The position numbers and the translations under genes were made by a program. The notes beneath the pieces were generated by a model that was given only the letters and a program-made list of their open reading frames with translations, ran no database searches and was not told the DNA's origin. From Corinectria fuckeliana (Eukaryota > Ascomycota > Sordariomycetes > Hypocreales > Nectriaceae), in contig WPDH01000394.1 of NCBI GenBank assembly GCA_019137255.1, positions 1 to 43,942 on the forward strand: a DNA stretch of 43,942 nt, written 5' to 3'. Position 1 is the first letter of the stretch; every line of letters begins with the position of its first letter. Positions 33,116-43,942 of this stretch are shown here, piece after piece.

Positions 33116-35759
33116 ATGGATCCAGACTCTCTTGCTCAAAAGGAGCAACATGATGCAAGCCAACAAGAGACATGTTCGACGGCGCAGGTCGTCGACGGCG
33201 ACGACGCGCGCCCCCATAGAGCAGCCTCAATGAAGACCAAAGCCAAGGACGACCCTCTTCAGGCGTCCCAAGTCCCTAGCCACGAAAACAAGCCCCAGCC
33301 GGGATCCTCGTCATACTCGGAATCTATCCAGTTAAGCAAAAATCTTCCAGAGTCGCCAAATCATGGAATGAGCTTCCCCATACCCTTCGATGGCCAGGCA
33401 TATTCTACAGCTACGCCATACAAGCACATATGCCCACACTGTCACATCGAGTTCAGCTACGACCATGACCTCGAGAATCATATCTTGAGCTGTCAGAACG
33501 ATGTGAAGCGCCACGAGGAATCACACATTTTGGAGAAGCTGCCAGCACTGTCCCGCGACAAGGAGAAGATGCATCGTCACATCGACAGCACACACTTAGA
33601 CCACGATACCATACACAGCTGCACACTCTCGTCATGCGCATACAAGTCCGAAAGAAAATCCGAGGTTGAGCAGCATATGAAGAAGCTCCACGGCGAGACG
33701 TATGGTGTTCCCGACGACTTGTCCCTTTTCATAGATAGTGAGGGCTACAAAAACAGCTCGACTTTTGCTCAAGGTTATCCTCCTGACACTATTATCAAGT
33801 ACAAAACCATTACGAATTTGAAGACATACATGTCTCGGCCTCAGCCTATGCCCAGACAACTTTGCGAGGAATGCATTTCGGCATTGAAACGAGTGCTGGT
33901 TCATGCATCATCAACCGGGAACTCATCTGCACCCTGGATAAAGAGCCTTGACCAGAGTCGAAGTACTATGAGGCTCTGGACGGATGGCTACGGCGTAGTG
34001 AAGGGTGAACTGGATGATGTGGTCGACAAATCTCCCATCCTTCACAGGAAATTATTGGACTTATTGACTCACATTGGAACTGTTTTGGTCGAAGGTACGG
34101 CCTTTCTCTAAAGATGAGACAGTGTCATGACCATTAATTTGCCACACAGGAATATTATCGCGGCTTGGACTTGATCGCACAGTCCAAGGGAGAGTCCTTA
34201 AGGCACTTACCGAACACCCTTTTGTCGTTGCAGACGATGATAGCGAAAGCAAAAGCGACAGTGATGAATCCTCAGACCCGGAATCCGATGATATTGGCGA
34301 CTATGCTCGTGAGATAGAGATCGACGTCGAGTGTCTCTTGGATCTTGACGCCTTGATTCGAACACCAGCACTTGGGTTAACGACAAAGACATCAGAGGGA
34401 TCATATCCTGTGTCATTTGACGAAATCCAAGAGGATACCAGATCTGTATTTTGTCCCATTTTTTATGACCTGATTCGATACCGTTTTCCAGAAGCCAACC
34501 AAGACCTCGTCGAGGACTTATCTAAGGCTTATAGCATGCATCTATGCGATCTGAGCGTCCTTCCCATTTCTGACTATATCCACTACCCCTTGCCAGAGTC
34601 AAATTCCGACAAGCTTCTGCCCGACGACCCTCACTTTCAGGCAGATAGCTATTCACGCATTCCGAGTCTTCCTAAGGAGGCTAAGCTGAGCTGCGAGGTT
34701 GGGTGCCGAATATGCAAGGAAACCTGGCATATGTTCCGTGACCCAGTCTGGAAGTATGTATTACACCAACAAAAAGACGTGGGATTGCTGACCTTGACGA
34801 ACAGAAAGATGGCTTTCCATGATATGAAACTCTGGATCTGTCACGAAGGGGGATGTCCCCCGTTACCGACGACCTTGGAAGCTTGGATGTCACACGTTAT
34901 GCTCCAACACGGATATGCGTGGTCTGTTGACTGTCCTTTCTGCCATGAAATAATATGTGGGGGGGAAGATGCATTCTGCCAGCATCTTGGATCTCACCTG
35001 AGAGAAACGTGTCTCGATGTTACGGAAGCGGTTGTGCGATACAGTGGATTTCCGACTCACCAGGCCAATCTCATGGACATCGCGCCGACAGATCCGCTCG
35101 GCGAGAGGAAGGTTACGGCGAAGGGTTGGCTACGGGACCGCGAGTACAAATATAGGACCTTCATGATTCCCGGGCAAGGGCATCATCTCTTCATGCTCGC
35201 CGCCCAGTGTACTGAGAGGTCGGACTCTCGAGGCGCAGAGATATCACATCGGGAATCCAGGATATCGCAATCGAGCGTTCCCGGACGGCTCGGGGGTCAA
35301 GATGTCGTTCGGCAGCATTGCGTTCCGGATTCTTGCCTTTGCACGAGTAGCGAGATCGTCACCGCGCGGTCCATGTTCAAAAGGCTTGGGCACCGCATCA
35401 TCGTCGACGGCCAACCGGTACGGGACGATTACTATGAAACCAGACCAAGACCAACCTCACACATAGGTGCGGGGCCTCCCGAAGCGCCCTGATTCCCTGC
35501 TGAAGCAAGGTCATATTGTGCATCGGTGGTTGGTATCATAGAATCTTCCCCAACGGCTGCTAGAATGCTGCGGGACGTCTCCAGGAGTGTAAGTCGACCG
35601 GGTTCTGTTGGTCAAGTATTACAACGAAGAATGGAAGCGGTAGTGGAAGGAAGGTCTGTCGTTCCGAGTCGCCAGAGTAAGAATAAAACATGCAGTCTAC
35701 GATATGATGACGCTTTCATACCCAGTGAGCTGGCCAAATTTCTAGGAGCGATAGGATAA
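33116..35759 (+). CDS. Multi-C2H2 zinc-finger protein
   Basis: Exons 33116-34094 and 34150 onward, with a 55-bp intron (34095-34149, GTACGG...CACACAG). Read straight, the frame stops at TGA 35490-35492 (773 residues). The same frame then stays open for 88 codons to TAA 35757-35759. A 75-nt segment, 35467-35541 (GTGCGG...ATCATAG, with a CTGAT branch site), contains the stop and keeps the frame, so I favour a third exon 35542-35759 and 837 residues. Zinc-finger-like motifs: CPHCHIEFSYDHDLENH, CTLSSCAYKSERKSEVEQH, CRICKETW, CHEGGCPPLPTTLEAWMSH and CPFCHEIICGGEDAF followed by HLGSH. An acidic Asp/Ser stretch lies between the clusters. The layout resembles fungal C2H2 proteins found with incompatibility-type genes. 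The role is unknown, possibly nucleic-acid or protein binding. Confidence 0.7.
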
Positions 35760-38552
35760 CTGAAAACCCATCTCGCCTGAGACTTCGAATCGATTCCCCA
35801 GCTGCTGAAGAAGCTCATGACTCTCTTTAGATAGATACAGACCAGGAGAATACATAAGGACAGGGACTAAAGGGGGAGGGAAGCCTTCTTAAAAAGCTTG
35901 AAGAGCCTGCTGACAAAATGTCTTGTGATGATTCACTGTTAGCAAGACTGATGGAGAGAGGCGTGTGTGTCAAACGGCACGACTGATGAGCAATGCTTGA
36001 ACAGGAAAATTTCCGAGTGTATCACTATATGTCGGATGGCCTTCACTACGTAGTGATTGACATAGGTAGCTACCTCTCAAGCTTAAGATCTATGGCTTAA
36101 AGAGAGATATCTGTATGAGTCGGATGTGTGACTCCCCGAAACAACCTAAGAACGCAGCAGCCAGGATTGTGAACTACTCAACCATGACTTAGTCTACTAA
36201 AGCAGGACCACAGCCACGAAATCCTAATAAAAATACATCCCTATTCATAGCGCCATTTCACTATGCCTTGACCGTGCTCCTTTACGTTAATTCGCCCTTT
36301 CGTACGTAGTCTGGACCTCGTGTCCCGGAACTGGCTCAATACTACGCATTTGTGCACCAGGTGATCGACTGCTCGAACCCCCACGGTCCTCTGCCATCCC
36401 TTTACAGCACTGCCTTAAAAGGAACGAGTTCCTCAAAACCCTGTTGAGAAATTGCTTTCCCGTTCGTGTCGAAGTTGGCTTTGCGGAGGCCTTGGGCTGT
36501 GACATGACGACGAACTGATGCTGTACCAACGACCTACTCTACTCGACACTCTGGTCGAGGCTTTTGCCCATGGCCAAGAGCTTCATCTCAACGGGAAGTA
36601 CAAGCAGCGAGATCTTGGGCGATTTCATGTGCTGCGGCAGTGAGTGACGCAATGCTGCATTCGCGACGGCTTGTATCGAAAGCGAGGCTATCCTACTGCG
36701 AAACATGACGTCTAGTTATGTTCGGGAGACGGCTTACAAGAGACCGCGAACTTGCCACAATCCCCCCTGGTACAGTGACGTTTATTTGGTCGAAAGCAAC
36801 CTAACATTGTTATGCTCTCTCTGCACGAGTTCTGCTATTCCAGTGCGCAAGCGGATGGATTCAGCAACCATGATCTAGAAGCAGCTCAACTTAGTAGCGA
36901 GCAAAGCGTCATTTAAACGACATGAACGAAGTCAAAGCATTGGGGTTGTGAACAGACGACAACGGAGTCTTGATGAGTAAAATAACTGGAGAGTCAAAAT
37001 GGCATTGGAATTAATATCACTGTATTCGCTGTGGACCAAAGGGTGGTTTCGCTAGTTGGATGCTTACCACCGATCGTCGAGTTGGTCCGCCATGTCGAGA
37101 CATGATGGCAGGTGTAATTCCAAGTAGCCGCCTTCAGACTCAAAAAACTTCGAGCAATCTGCGTAAAGCAGGCTTTGAAAGAACACACTCTAGCCCCTGC
37201 ACACCCCTGTGAAACGACGAACTGCCTCTCTCCAATACTACCCTAATCGGCAACCTACTCCTGCGCACGTCAACGAAGGCCTGCAATGACGTGACGAGAA
37301 TTCACCCACCCCCCCGGCCGCACTGGGCTACAGGTCAGGAAAAGAAGCTTTTTTCTGGTGGTCTTCTGCCCCGGATTCATCGTGTGCGCTGGGATGTAGG
37401 CTGTGGCCTTAGGGCTGAAGGAACAGGGGAAAGGGGGGTGTGAAGAGGGCTGCGTGATGGGATTGGTGGTGTGGGTTTGTGGTTATTGGGACGATTTGTG
37501 ATGTCTTCTCTCAGTACTAGATATGCCAGTTTATCGTTGAACTGATATATCACATTCATCTCATTTATCGCCCTTTTATTCACGCCCTCTACTTCCTGAG
37601 TGGACTTGATGTCTGAGTAGTTGCCTGCATTCCCAGTCCAGGGCAACTGGGCGAAGCGACCCTTCATTTAGCCAGAGCCACGAAATGAGCCCTGTCAATC
37701 ATCTCCGGCAAGCGACACGAGGCTGCAGAGCCAAGAACAACCTTTTTATCATCAGCACTACGAGAATTAGGTCCTAGTCATGTCTCAGCAAGTTGCCACA
37801 AGGGCAACGGTCCGCGCGAACTCAGACATTGGAATCCACAGATGGCCCATTCCTCCCGCTGCCTCGGCGACGATCAGCCCTTGCTTGTCTCACCCATCAC
37901 TACTTGACTACCTAGACAACCACGAGGCGAAATTCCTATCATGAAATTTCTGTAGCCAACCATGTCAATGTTGTGTATTTAATATTCAGAAAGCATATTT
38001 GCCAACGCCCACAACGCCGCCGTCGTGCGCCGTCAATCGACTGGCGCTTTAACTAAGACGCCCCTTTTCCCCCTTGGCAGTGGCTCGACGGGTCGTTTTC
38101 CTGCCAAACGGCGTGTTTGAGAAAGCCCAAAAAGAAACAGAAGAACTGGAATCTAGTTCTAGTCGCATGTTTTCCATGCCTCTCTCGGAAAGCAATCTCT
38201 CATGGGCAGGCTAAGAGATTGGCTCCGAGCAAGGCATTAAGCTTAAGCTGTTCCAGCCTCAAGCGACATACCCTTGTACTCCCTTCCCAGTCGTCTGAAT
38301 GTTAGAACAGACGACTCATCATACCACCACTGCTCCCGGGGTACGTAAACATACGCAACCCGAACGACGACCCCAGCGTCGTTTCGAGGCTTTGACCACC
38401 CCCCTCCTGAGCGGGATGGCTCGACCTTTCTATTTTCTCCCGGTTTCTTGGACCCGTAGACATCCACACCCTTGCCCTCATCTTCCCAGCAAGAAACGCG
38501 CGTATCGCCATGTGGACACGAAACGGAGAGAGGGCCCCGCGGCCGGCGGGGT
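35760..38552. other. Intergenic, no gene recognised (2.8 kb)
   Basis: Between the C2H2 gene and the 3' end of the sulfotransferase-family gene. It has AT-leaning patches, a 14-bp perfect palindrome (36043-36056) and only short chance frames. Confidence 0.5.
36043..36056. repeat. 14-bp perfect palindrome
   Basis: TCACTACGTAGTGA reads the same on both strands. A related TATCACTATA string lies ~20 bp upstream. It could be a binding site for a dimeric factor or chance. Confidence 0.5.
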
Positions 38553-39472
38553 TTAGACATAGGCCGACAACAGACGGACGACAGCAAAGGCAGAGAAGAT
38601 GGCCAATGCAAGCACGCAGAAGTAGCGCAGGGCAACGTTGTACATCTGGTTGCGGTTGCGACGGCGCGAGCGGGTGACGAAGTCGGAGTTGTCGTTGACG
38701 TTGGGGAACGAGCAGCCCTTGGGGACGGGCTCGCCCAGGAACTCGCACAGCGGCTCCCAGCCGTCCTGGACGCGGTACTCGAGCAGGTTGTCCGCGGGCA
38801 CCAGGCTGCGGACCTCGGCGTAGTGGCGCCTGAAGACGTCCTTGCCGGTGTTGGGGAAGTCGCCCTCGAAGAAGGTGTCGAAGAACTTGCGGAGCATGGG
38901 GTAGTACATGGCGGCGGCCCAGTCGAAGCCGGAGAGCCAGCGCAGCTCGCGGTCGGTGACGCGCCAGTAGACCGTCTTCATGGTGGAGGCGTGCCACGAC
39001 TCCACCTCGCGGTTGGTGAGGACGACCTTGGCCTCCGGGTAGGCCTCGATGAGCTCCTTGGCGAAGGCGATGGCGGGCCAGTCGCAGACGGCCTGCGAGC
39101 CGCCGAGGAGCTGGTCCCAGTCCTCGCGGGTGAAGGGCTTGCCCTTCTTGTCGTACTTGGCCGCGAGGGCGTCCATCCACATGAGGGCGTCGGGAGGGTT
39201 CTCGATGGAGCAGTTCATCATGTGGTAAGTGTCGACGTAGCNNAGCTGCTTCATGGCGGCGCGCATGGCTGGAGGACTGAGGTCAGTATAGCTTCCAGGC
39301 TTAAGAGAGGAGAGAGAGAAAAGAGAAACCTACAAGCGGTACCGGTGCGGCCTAAGCCCAGGATGAGGACCTTCATGGGCACGGTGCGGGTGCAGTTGCG
39401 GCGGTTGATGTCGGTGTCCGAGGTGAAGACATCGGTAGCGGGCCGAGGCTTGTAGGTGGCGGAGTAGGCCAT
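38553..39472 (-). CDS. Sulfotransferase-family P-loop protein with C-terminal membrane anchor
   Basis: Two exons on the minus strand: 39472-39334 and 39268-38553; 284 residues. The 65-bp intron (39269-39333) is GTAGGT...CTCCAG and joins GLGRTGTA to SMRAAM. The nucleotide-binding loop GLGRTGT (39-45) follows a beta strand (KVLILG). The typical DTYHMMNC, GSQAVCDWPAIAFAKEL and VVLTNREVESWHASTMKT blocks of the fungal Sulfotransferase_4 family follow. Residues ~256-280 (MYNVALRYFCVLALAIFSAF) form one membrane helix after an Arg-rich stretch, suggesting a tail anchor. Members are often mislabelled as NAD-epimerases; substrates are mostly unknown, and the PAPS cofactor is inferred. Two undetermined bases (39242-39243) affect codons 55-56 (Leu and one unknown) but not the frame. 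Confidence 0.85.
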
Positions 39473-39617
39473 TGTGAGGGTATCAAGGCGTTTAACGAAG
39501 GCGGCGGGGTGTGTTGAGCGACGAGGGTATCAAGAGCAGCAGGAAACCAAGAACCAGAGGGAGGGAAGGGGACAACCCGGGGCAGGACAGAGACAGAGAG
39601 CGAGAGACAAGACAAGG

Positions 39618-39682
39618 ACAAGCCGATAGAACAAGCTGATGGGACAAGCTGATGGGACAAGCTGATGGAACAGGCTGATAGC
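39618..39682. repeat. Five tandem copies of a 13-bp unit
   Basis: Unit ACAAGCTGATGGG: copies at 39618-39630, 39631-39643, 39644-39656, 39657-39669 and 39670-39682; the middle two are perfect. It lies 145-210 bp upstream of the sulfotransferase-family start codon, in its probable leader or promoter. Confidence 0.9.
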
Positions 39683-42600
39683 GATTGAAGAGAGGCAGAT
39701 GCGGGAAAGACTGACAAGAAGGACAGGACAGACGTAGACGCAGGTTTATAAGAATGAAAGGACAAACCGAACATGTCGTAGTTCTCGGTACGCGTCTTCT
39801 CACCAAGCAATCAATCCCCCCCTGGCCCGCAAGCCTTTAGTTGCTAGTAGTGTGCTAGTAGAAGACGGAGGTGGGAGACTCGTCACCGATTCGGACGCCG
39901 TCACAGAGACTAGTTCTCCCCATAAATTACATGGTTGACTGCGTACGAAATAGTTGGACGCACCGCGTTGATCTGTTCAGGACACCCCCGTACTTACATG
40001 TCACGCGCCTGGGTAGCCTGGGTGTTGCAGCTTTCGTCCTACAGTATGTAATGTCTTTTGTCTCCAAGATGTGGGTGGCGTTTTGTGGCAAGGGGAATAA
40101 CCTCCCCACTGCCACTGGTCTATAGCCACACCCGATCCACCCGGCCATCCCAGCAGCCGGTAGCCCTCCCCTGATCCGCCAGGGGGGTTTCCAGTGGGTA
40201 GCGCGCTGTAACCGTCCCGTCCTTGTCCACCCCGGTCGTCAAGATGCCAGTTCCATGTTGGACTTGATACAACGCCCATCGTTACTGGGCTCCAACAAGG
40301 CATGGATCTTAGAAAGGAGGAGGAGGAGGCCTCGAGGGTGTATCAAACTCGGTGAAGGCTGTATGAGACTGGCTTGTCTACGTCCAACAGACTACGGGAG
40401 ATGTGCTACAGAGTGAAGTGCCTCTGTCCGCCTTGTCTGTCTGTCTTTCTCTCACTGCTTACACTGGACCCTTAAACTTGGACGTCTGGTCGTGTCATCA
40501 GCATATCAAGATAAATTACTCATACTTACCCTAAACGGCCTGGTCGAGATTTCCACGACTGGCAGAGACTATGTAGTAGACATAGTATCCGAGGATAGCA
40601 TCTTTCTGAGTCAATTCAACCATCAACATGCATGAAATTAAGCCTTTCCAACATCCCGAGTCACTAGTTCTTCCCATAGTAGCATAGTTCGTATTGTACC
40701 GTCCGGGTAGCATCGTGGTCTCCTAACCTGGTAATAGACAATGCTGGCTTTTACATACCTTAGCCAGCCAAGCCCACCAGCCATTCGAGTACGGAATCAC
40801 CATATATGTGTCCCTAATCTAGACAAACTAGACTACCCTGTTCATGCGTCACATTCACAGTACCTAAATACTCTGTAAAATCGCTGCAACCTTCCTCTCC
40901 TCCATGCAGCTCAAGGCCCATCGCATGGTCCGTCCCCAGCTATCTACGCATCCTGACCTGCACCGCACCCACACTCACTCACTCAGCACAGGCTGACGCG
41001 GCCAAGCATCAGATCGTCGCGGATCTCGCAATTGGACTCGTTTTAAAACCGGGATGTCTTTTTCGCCTCTCCTTGTTTCCACCTTGCGTGTCTCAGTCGC
41101 GACACTTGGTTCGGCGCGGGCCCACCGTTTGTGTCTTTTACTTTGTTTATAACTATACGTGTATACCTACGTAACGCCCTCCACTTTTTAGGAGTGGCAG
41201 ATAGGTCTAGTTGAGCAATGAAGTGGAATAAGACGGTAAACGTATCAACACCAAGAACAACACCAGGAGTGATAGCATCCGGCAGAACCAGATCTAGGAG
41301 GACAGTCTGCATCTACGTCTGCATAGCACTGTCTATAATCTTTCCTCTCCCTTTTGACTGCCCTTATGCAACATATCTCATGCAGTATCACCGCTTTTCG
41401 CGCCAGGTCTCACCGGCACCGATATCCTCCCCGGATGTCGGTCTCGCGGGTCGTCGGCCCCTGACTCCACAACTTCCACCCCCAAGACCGACAATCCCAT
41501 CACCCTCCCCATAATAACCCAGCCGACGATTTACAAGCCGCCGCCAACCCACAAGGGTCCAAGGATGCCTGGTTTGCGCTTGTCAAGTCCTGATTCTCTT
41601 CCCTCTCTTCTCTGGGGCCCCCCCTTGGTGCTTACACCGCACTGCACTGTAACGGTATCGGCCTTGCTTAGCTCTTACGTAGTAGTACTTCTGCTCGCGA
41701 ATTCTCGATGGGAATTCTTTTGATCGTCCTCGTCTGTCTGAAGGTTAGGGCTGGAGAGCATTCATCCACCACTCAGGGGAAGTTGACCCGTAGTCCTTAT
41801 CCTGGGCCTATCCTGCCAAATGTCCATCCAAATCAGGCCGCGACAGGCCGGTGATGGGAGGTTAGGCCTGACGGGGCGCTTCCTTAAGTGCACGTGTACG
41901 AATGGGGACTTCCGTCAAGACGTCTGACAACCTCCAATCTCTCCGGACTCGAGTCTCGCTAGTTTTCTTCTTACAGAACGCCTTTGTGTGCTTGGGTTCA
42001 CCGAGCGCAGGCCATGATGAGCTTGGATGGGGATGGCAAGCATTGCACAAGACCCAGCTCCCCACTATCTCACTATTTCTTGTGTTCTTTGACGGAGGAT
42101 ATTGGGAGTCGGAGCCTAAAGTTCCGTGTGTGACAAGCCCAGTCTCTGTCCTTGTTGCACTCCATATTATTTGTCGATGTCATGAGGCTGCCAGTCATCC
42201 TGACCAGGGCTCATGACCCGACTTTATCATTCGGATGAGCATTGATGTGGACCCGACTGGACGGCCCGTTGATTGTGTTATCCCTTCAATCCTGTAGTCT
42301 GAAGATCTTGCTACTCAATGTTGATTAGATCTTCAGGGGAAACCATGTGCCATTGGTGGTACTACGTACATGATCCAACCGGAGGACGTACAAGATGCAA
42401 TAATACGTGTAATAAGTAGCATGTAGCAAATCATTTGCCACACAAACAGTCGAGAGTCTGATAAATTGGGGTCGAAACATGCTCGGACTTCAACTGGCAT
42501 CAGGGAGCGCGACGATTGACACGACTGGTCCTGAAGTGATTTGCGGACGGCCTACCAGATGGCCACGGAGGCTGGGGCTTGGGGGCCTCCGACGGACCGA

Positions 42601-43895
42601 TGACTGCCCAGCGACATCCGAGCATGAGATTGCGCTGCCGTCTCCCCCGGTCCGGGAACACGCAACAGTCTACGTACGCGGATGGCCTTGATGCAAGCGT
42701 GCGTCAGCTCAGCCTTACGCACGTCCAGCCTCCCGAGCGCCAACGCTGGCGGGATGTGGGCAGAGGGGACGGACTGTTGAGCTTGAAGCGCGAAGTTGGT
42801 GGTGGTTTGGGGCTGAACGCGCGGTGCCTGAGGAGCATAAGCTGATTGGTGATGTTTCTCGAAGGCTGCACAGAAGCAGACCGGGTGTCCCGAGAGTGGA
42901 GATGCGAAGGGGACGATTCGGTAGCTGGGCTGAGGATGGGGCGAGGATGCTGTTAGGATGGCTACTATGTAGGTGTAGGGGCAATTGGGGAGGGATGTTT
43001 GTGGATTGTGTTGACGGTAAATCAGATTGATACCCTGTTAATTACATGACATGACGGCTTTACACCGTGCAGTTTGACGCGACTTGCCCACGAGGTTCAA
43101 CTCGAAGGTTCAATAAGACGGTGGATTGCTCTGTGTAGGTCGTGTGCCGAGGGAGTGCTTGTAAAACCGAAGTGGAGGAATCCACTGGCAAGTGACGATG
43201 AAACGACAACGGTCAACGAAGCAAGTCTACGGCGCAAACAAGGTCGGAAGTCGGCGGTCCGATGCCCGACGGTGGAACAGCCTTCTCGAATGCAAGAACC
43301 AACCGACGACGACGACGACGACTGTGGATATTCTTTTCTTAGACGGTGGAATCGCAGTGGAGTGGAGTGGGCGGTTCTGTATCAACGTCGTGAATGACGA
43401 GGCCGCCCGCTCTCCATTCGCCCTGAGAGAAGAAACAGGCGCGGCTTGTTTCGGTAAACATTTCGTTCCAGAGATCCCATGCCGGGCATCGAATGTCGCG
43501 GGAGTCTGGGGGAGCACGGATGTCTCTAAGCCGTGGGCATGAACCACGGGAGGTAGAGGCGTGACGCTACCATCGGATGCTGTATTGGATCATTGCGCGG
43601 CCTTGCTTTGTTGCGTTGATGGATCATCTCGCTGATGGATGGAACATGCGTGGGAAGTTCTCTGTTCGTGAGTGGATGAGTGGGAAAGTCCAAGGATCTG
43701 CTCAAGTTGTTTTTTTTTGGCGATTACCGTTGTGATTCGTTTTCATGAATAGCTTCAGTTGTTGGTTGTGGAACCTACTTATGCACTGGGCTACAGGCTG
43801 CGTCTGCCAAGACGCGCACAAGCCCAGGATAGGTTGGCGCCGATTCCTGCCCGGTTAGTACACGGGGTTTTCTGGGGATGGTCCATGTAGGCTTG
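39683..43895. other. Gene-free region to right boundary (4.2 kb)
   Basis: No reading frame carries a recognisable domain or a supported splice structure. Features are limited to a 10-bp inverted repeat (42299-42336) and an ACG run near 43302-43321. GC is normal until the boundary repeat at 43896. Confidence 0.5.
42299..42336. repeat. 10-bp inverted repeat, 18-nt loop
   Basis: CTGAAGATCT (42299-42308) and AGATCTTCAG (42327-42336) are perfect reverse complements. Possible hairpin or dimer site in gene-free DNA. Confidence 0.5.
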
Positions 43896-43942
43896 CTACG
43901 GAAGGCTATAGGGCCTGGTGTCTCATATTAACTTTTTTTTAA
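43896..43942. repeat. Right copy of 47-bp inverted terminal sequence
   Basis: Reverse complement of 444-490 with one mismatch. It begins at the TA of GCTACGG and runs into an eight-T stretch at the window end. By analogy with the left side, a RIP-degraded repeat of the same family should continue to the right. The window probably stops here because an assembly broke in that repeat. Confidence 0.8.

Noticed and set aside
38472..39455. 327-codon plus-strand frame over the sulfotransferase-family gene
   Set aside because: Shadow of the real gene caused by GC-biased codons. The minus-strand product has the P-loop and family motifs; the plus-strand product is Val/Gly/Leu-rich without a domain.
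41043..41312. 89-codon minus-strand frame with a fairly protein-like composition
   Set aside because: No recognisable family, a single short frame, no adjacent exon with a good splice junction. Left unannotated.
444..43895. The whole block as one giant mobile element (Starship-like)
   Set aside because: The inverted repeats are terminal sequences of elements lying outside the block. No tyrosine recombinase (DUF3435) gene is seen, and the cargo would be core genes such as prp4, TFC6 and TMA7.
1..43942. tRNA, 5S rRNA and CRISPR arrays
   Set aside because: I scanned for GGTTCGANNCC-type B boxes on both strands, 5S-like blocks and regularly spaced repeats. No candidate could form the required arms. 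By-eye scanning can miss a divergent gene; tRNAscan-SE and Infernal would settle it.
43897..43942. Telomere or scaffold-end repeat
   Set aside because: No TTAGGG/CCCTAA array at either end; the end sequence is explained by the 47-bp repeat.

Overview
This is nuclear DNA of a filamentous ascomycete, most likely a Sordariomycete. The evidence is short introns of 52-96 bp with GT(RAGT)-AG borders and CTRAY-like branch sites, C/T-rich leaders, fungal-type protein families (BTB/C2H2/DUF7580-like), and an AT-rich tract at the left edge that looks like a repeat degraded by RIP (repeat-induced point mutation). The species cannot be told from the sequence. I support 12 protein-coding genes; most of the remaining ~29 kb has no recognisable gene. 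I found no tRNA, rRNA, CRISPR array or telomere.

Region by region. 1-490: RIP-like AT-rich repeat ending in a 47-bp sequence that recurs inverted at the very right end (43896-43942, 46/47 identical); both copies abut a TA dinucleotide. The window is therefore bracketed by the outward-lying ends of one repeat family. 739-5550: accessory-looking BTB - Fic - BTB cluster. 5958-14481: a housekeeping block with a TFIIIC WD40 subunit (Tfc6/Sfc6-like), a seven-TM PAQR/Izh receptor, the 68-residue ribosome-associated protein TMA7 (three tiny exons, one GC-AG intron), and the spliceosomal kinase Prp4. 17110-17724: a small secreted cysteine-bearing protein with a highly charged helical tail.

17725-30988: 13.3 kb holding a single gene, a Ran1/Pat1-type kinase (24854-26465), with 7.1 kb of gene-free DNA upstream and 4.5 kb downstream. 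30989-35759: a divergent pair, a DUF7580-like protein (minus) and a multi-C2H2 zinc-finger protein (plus), sharing a 309-bp promoter. 38553-39472: a membrane-anchored sulfotransferase-family protein. 39473-43895: nothing recognisable.

The genes do not form one pathway. The housekeeping block covers Pol III transcription, translation, splicing and membrane signalling. The Fic/BTB and DUF7580/C2H2 groups belong to families that vary greatly between fungal strains and are the best candidates for lineage-specific biology. Exon structures were derived by reading splice sites and checking that reading frame and family motifs continue across each junction; none has been tested against transcripts.
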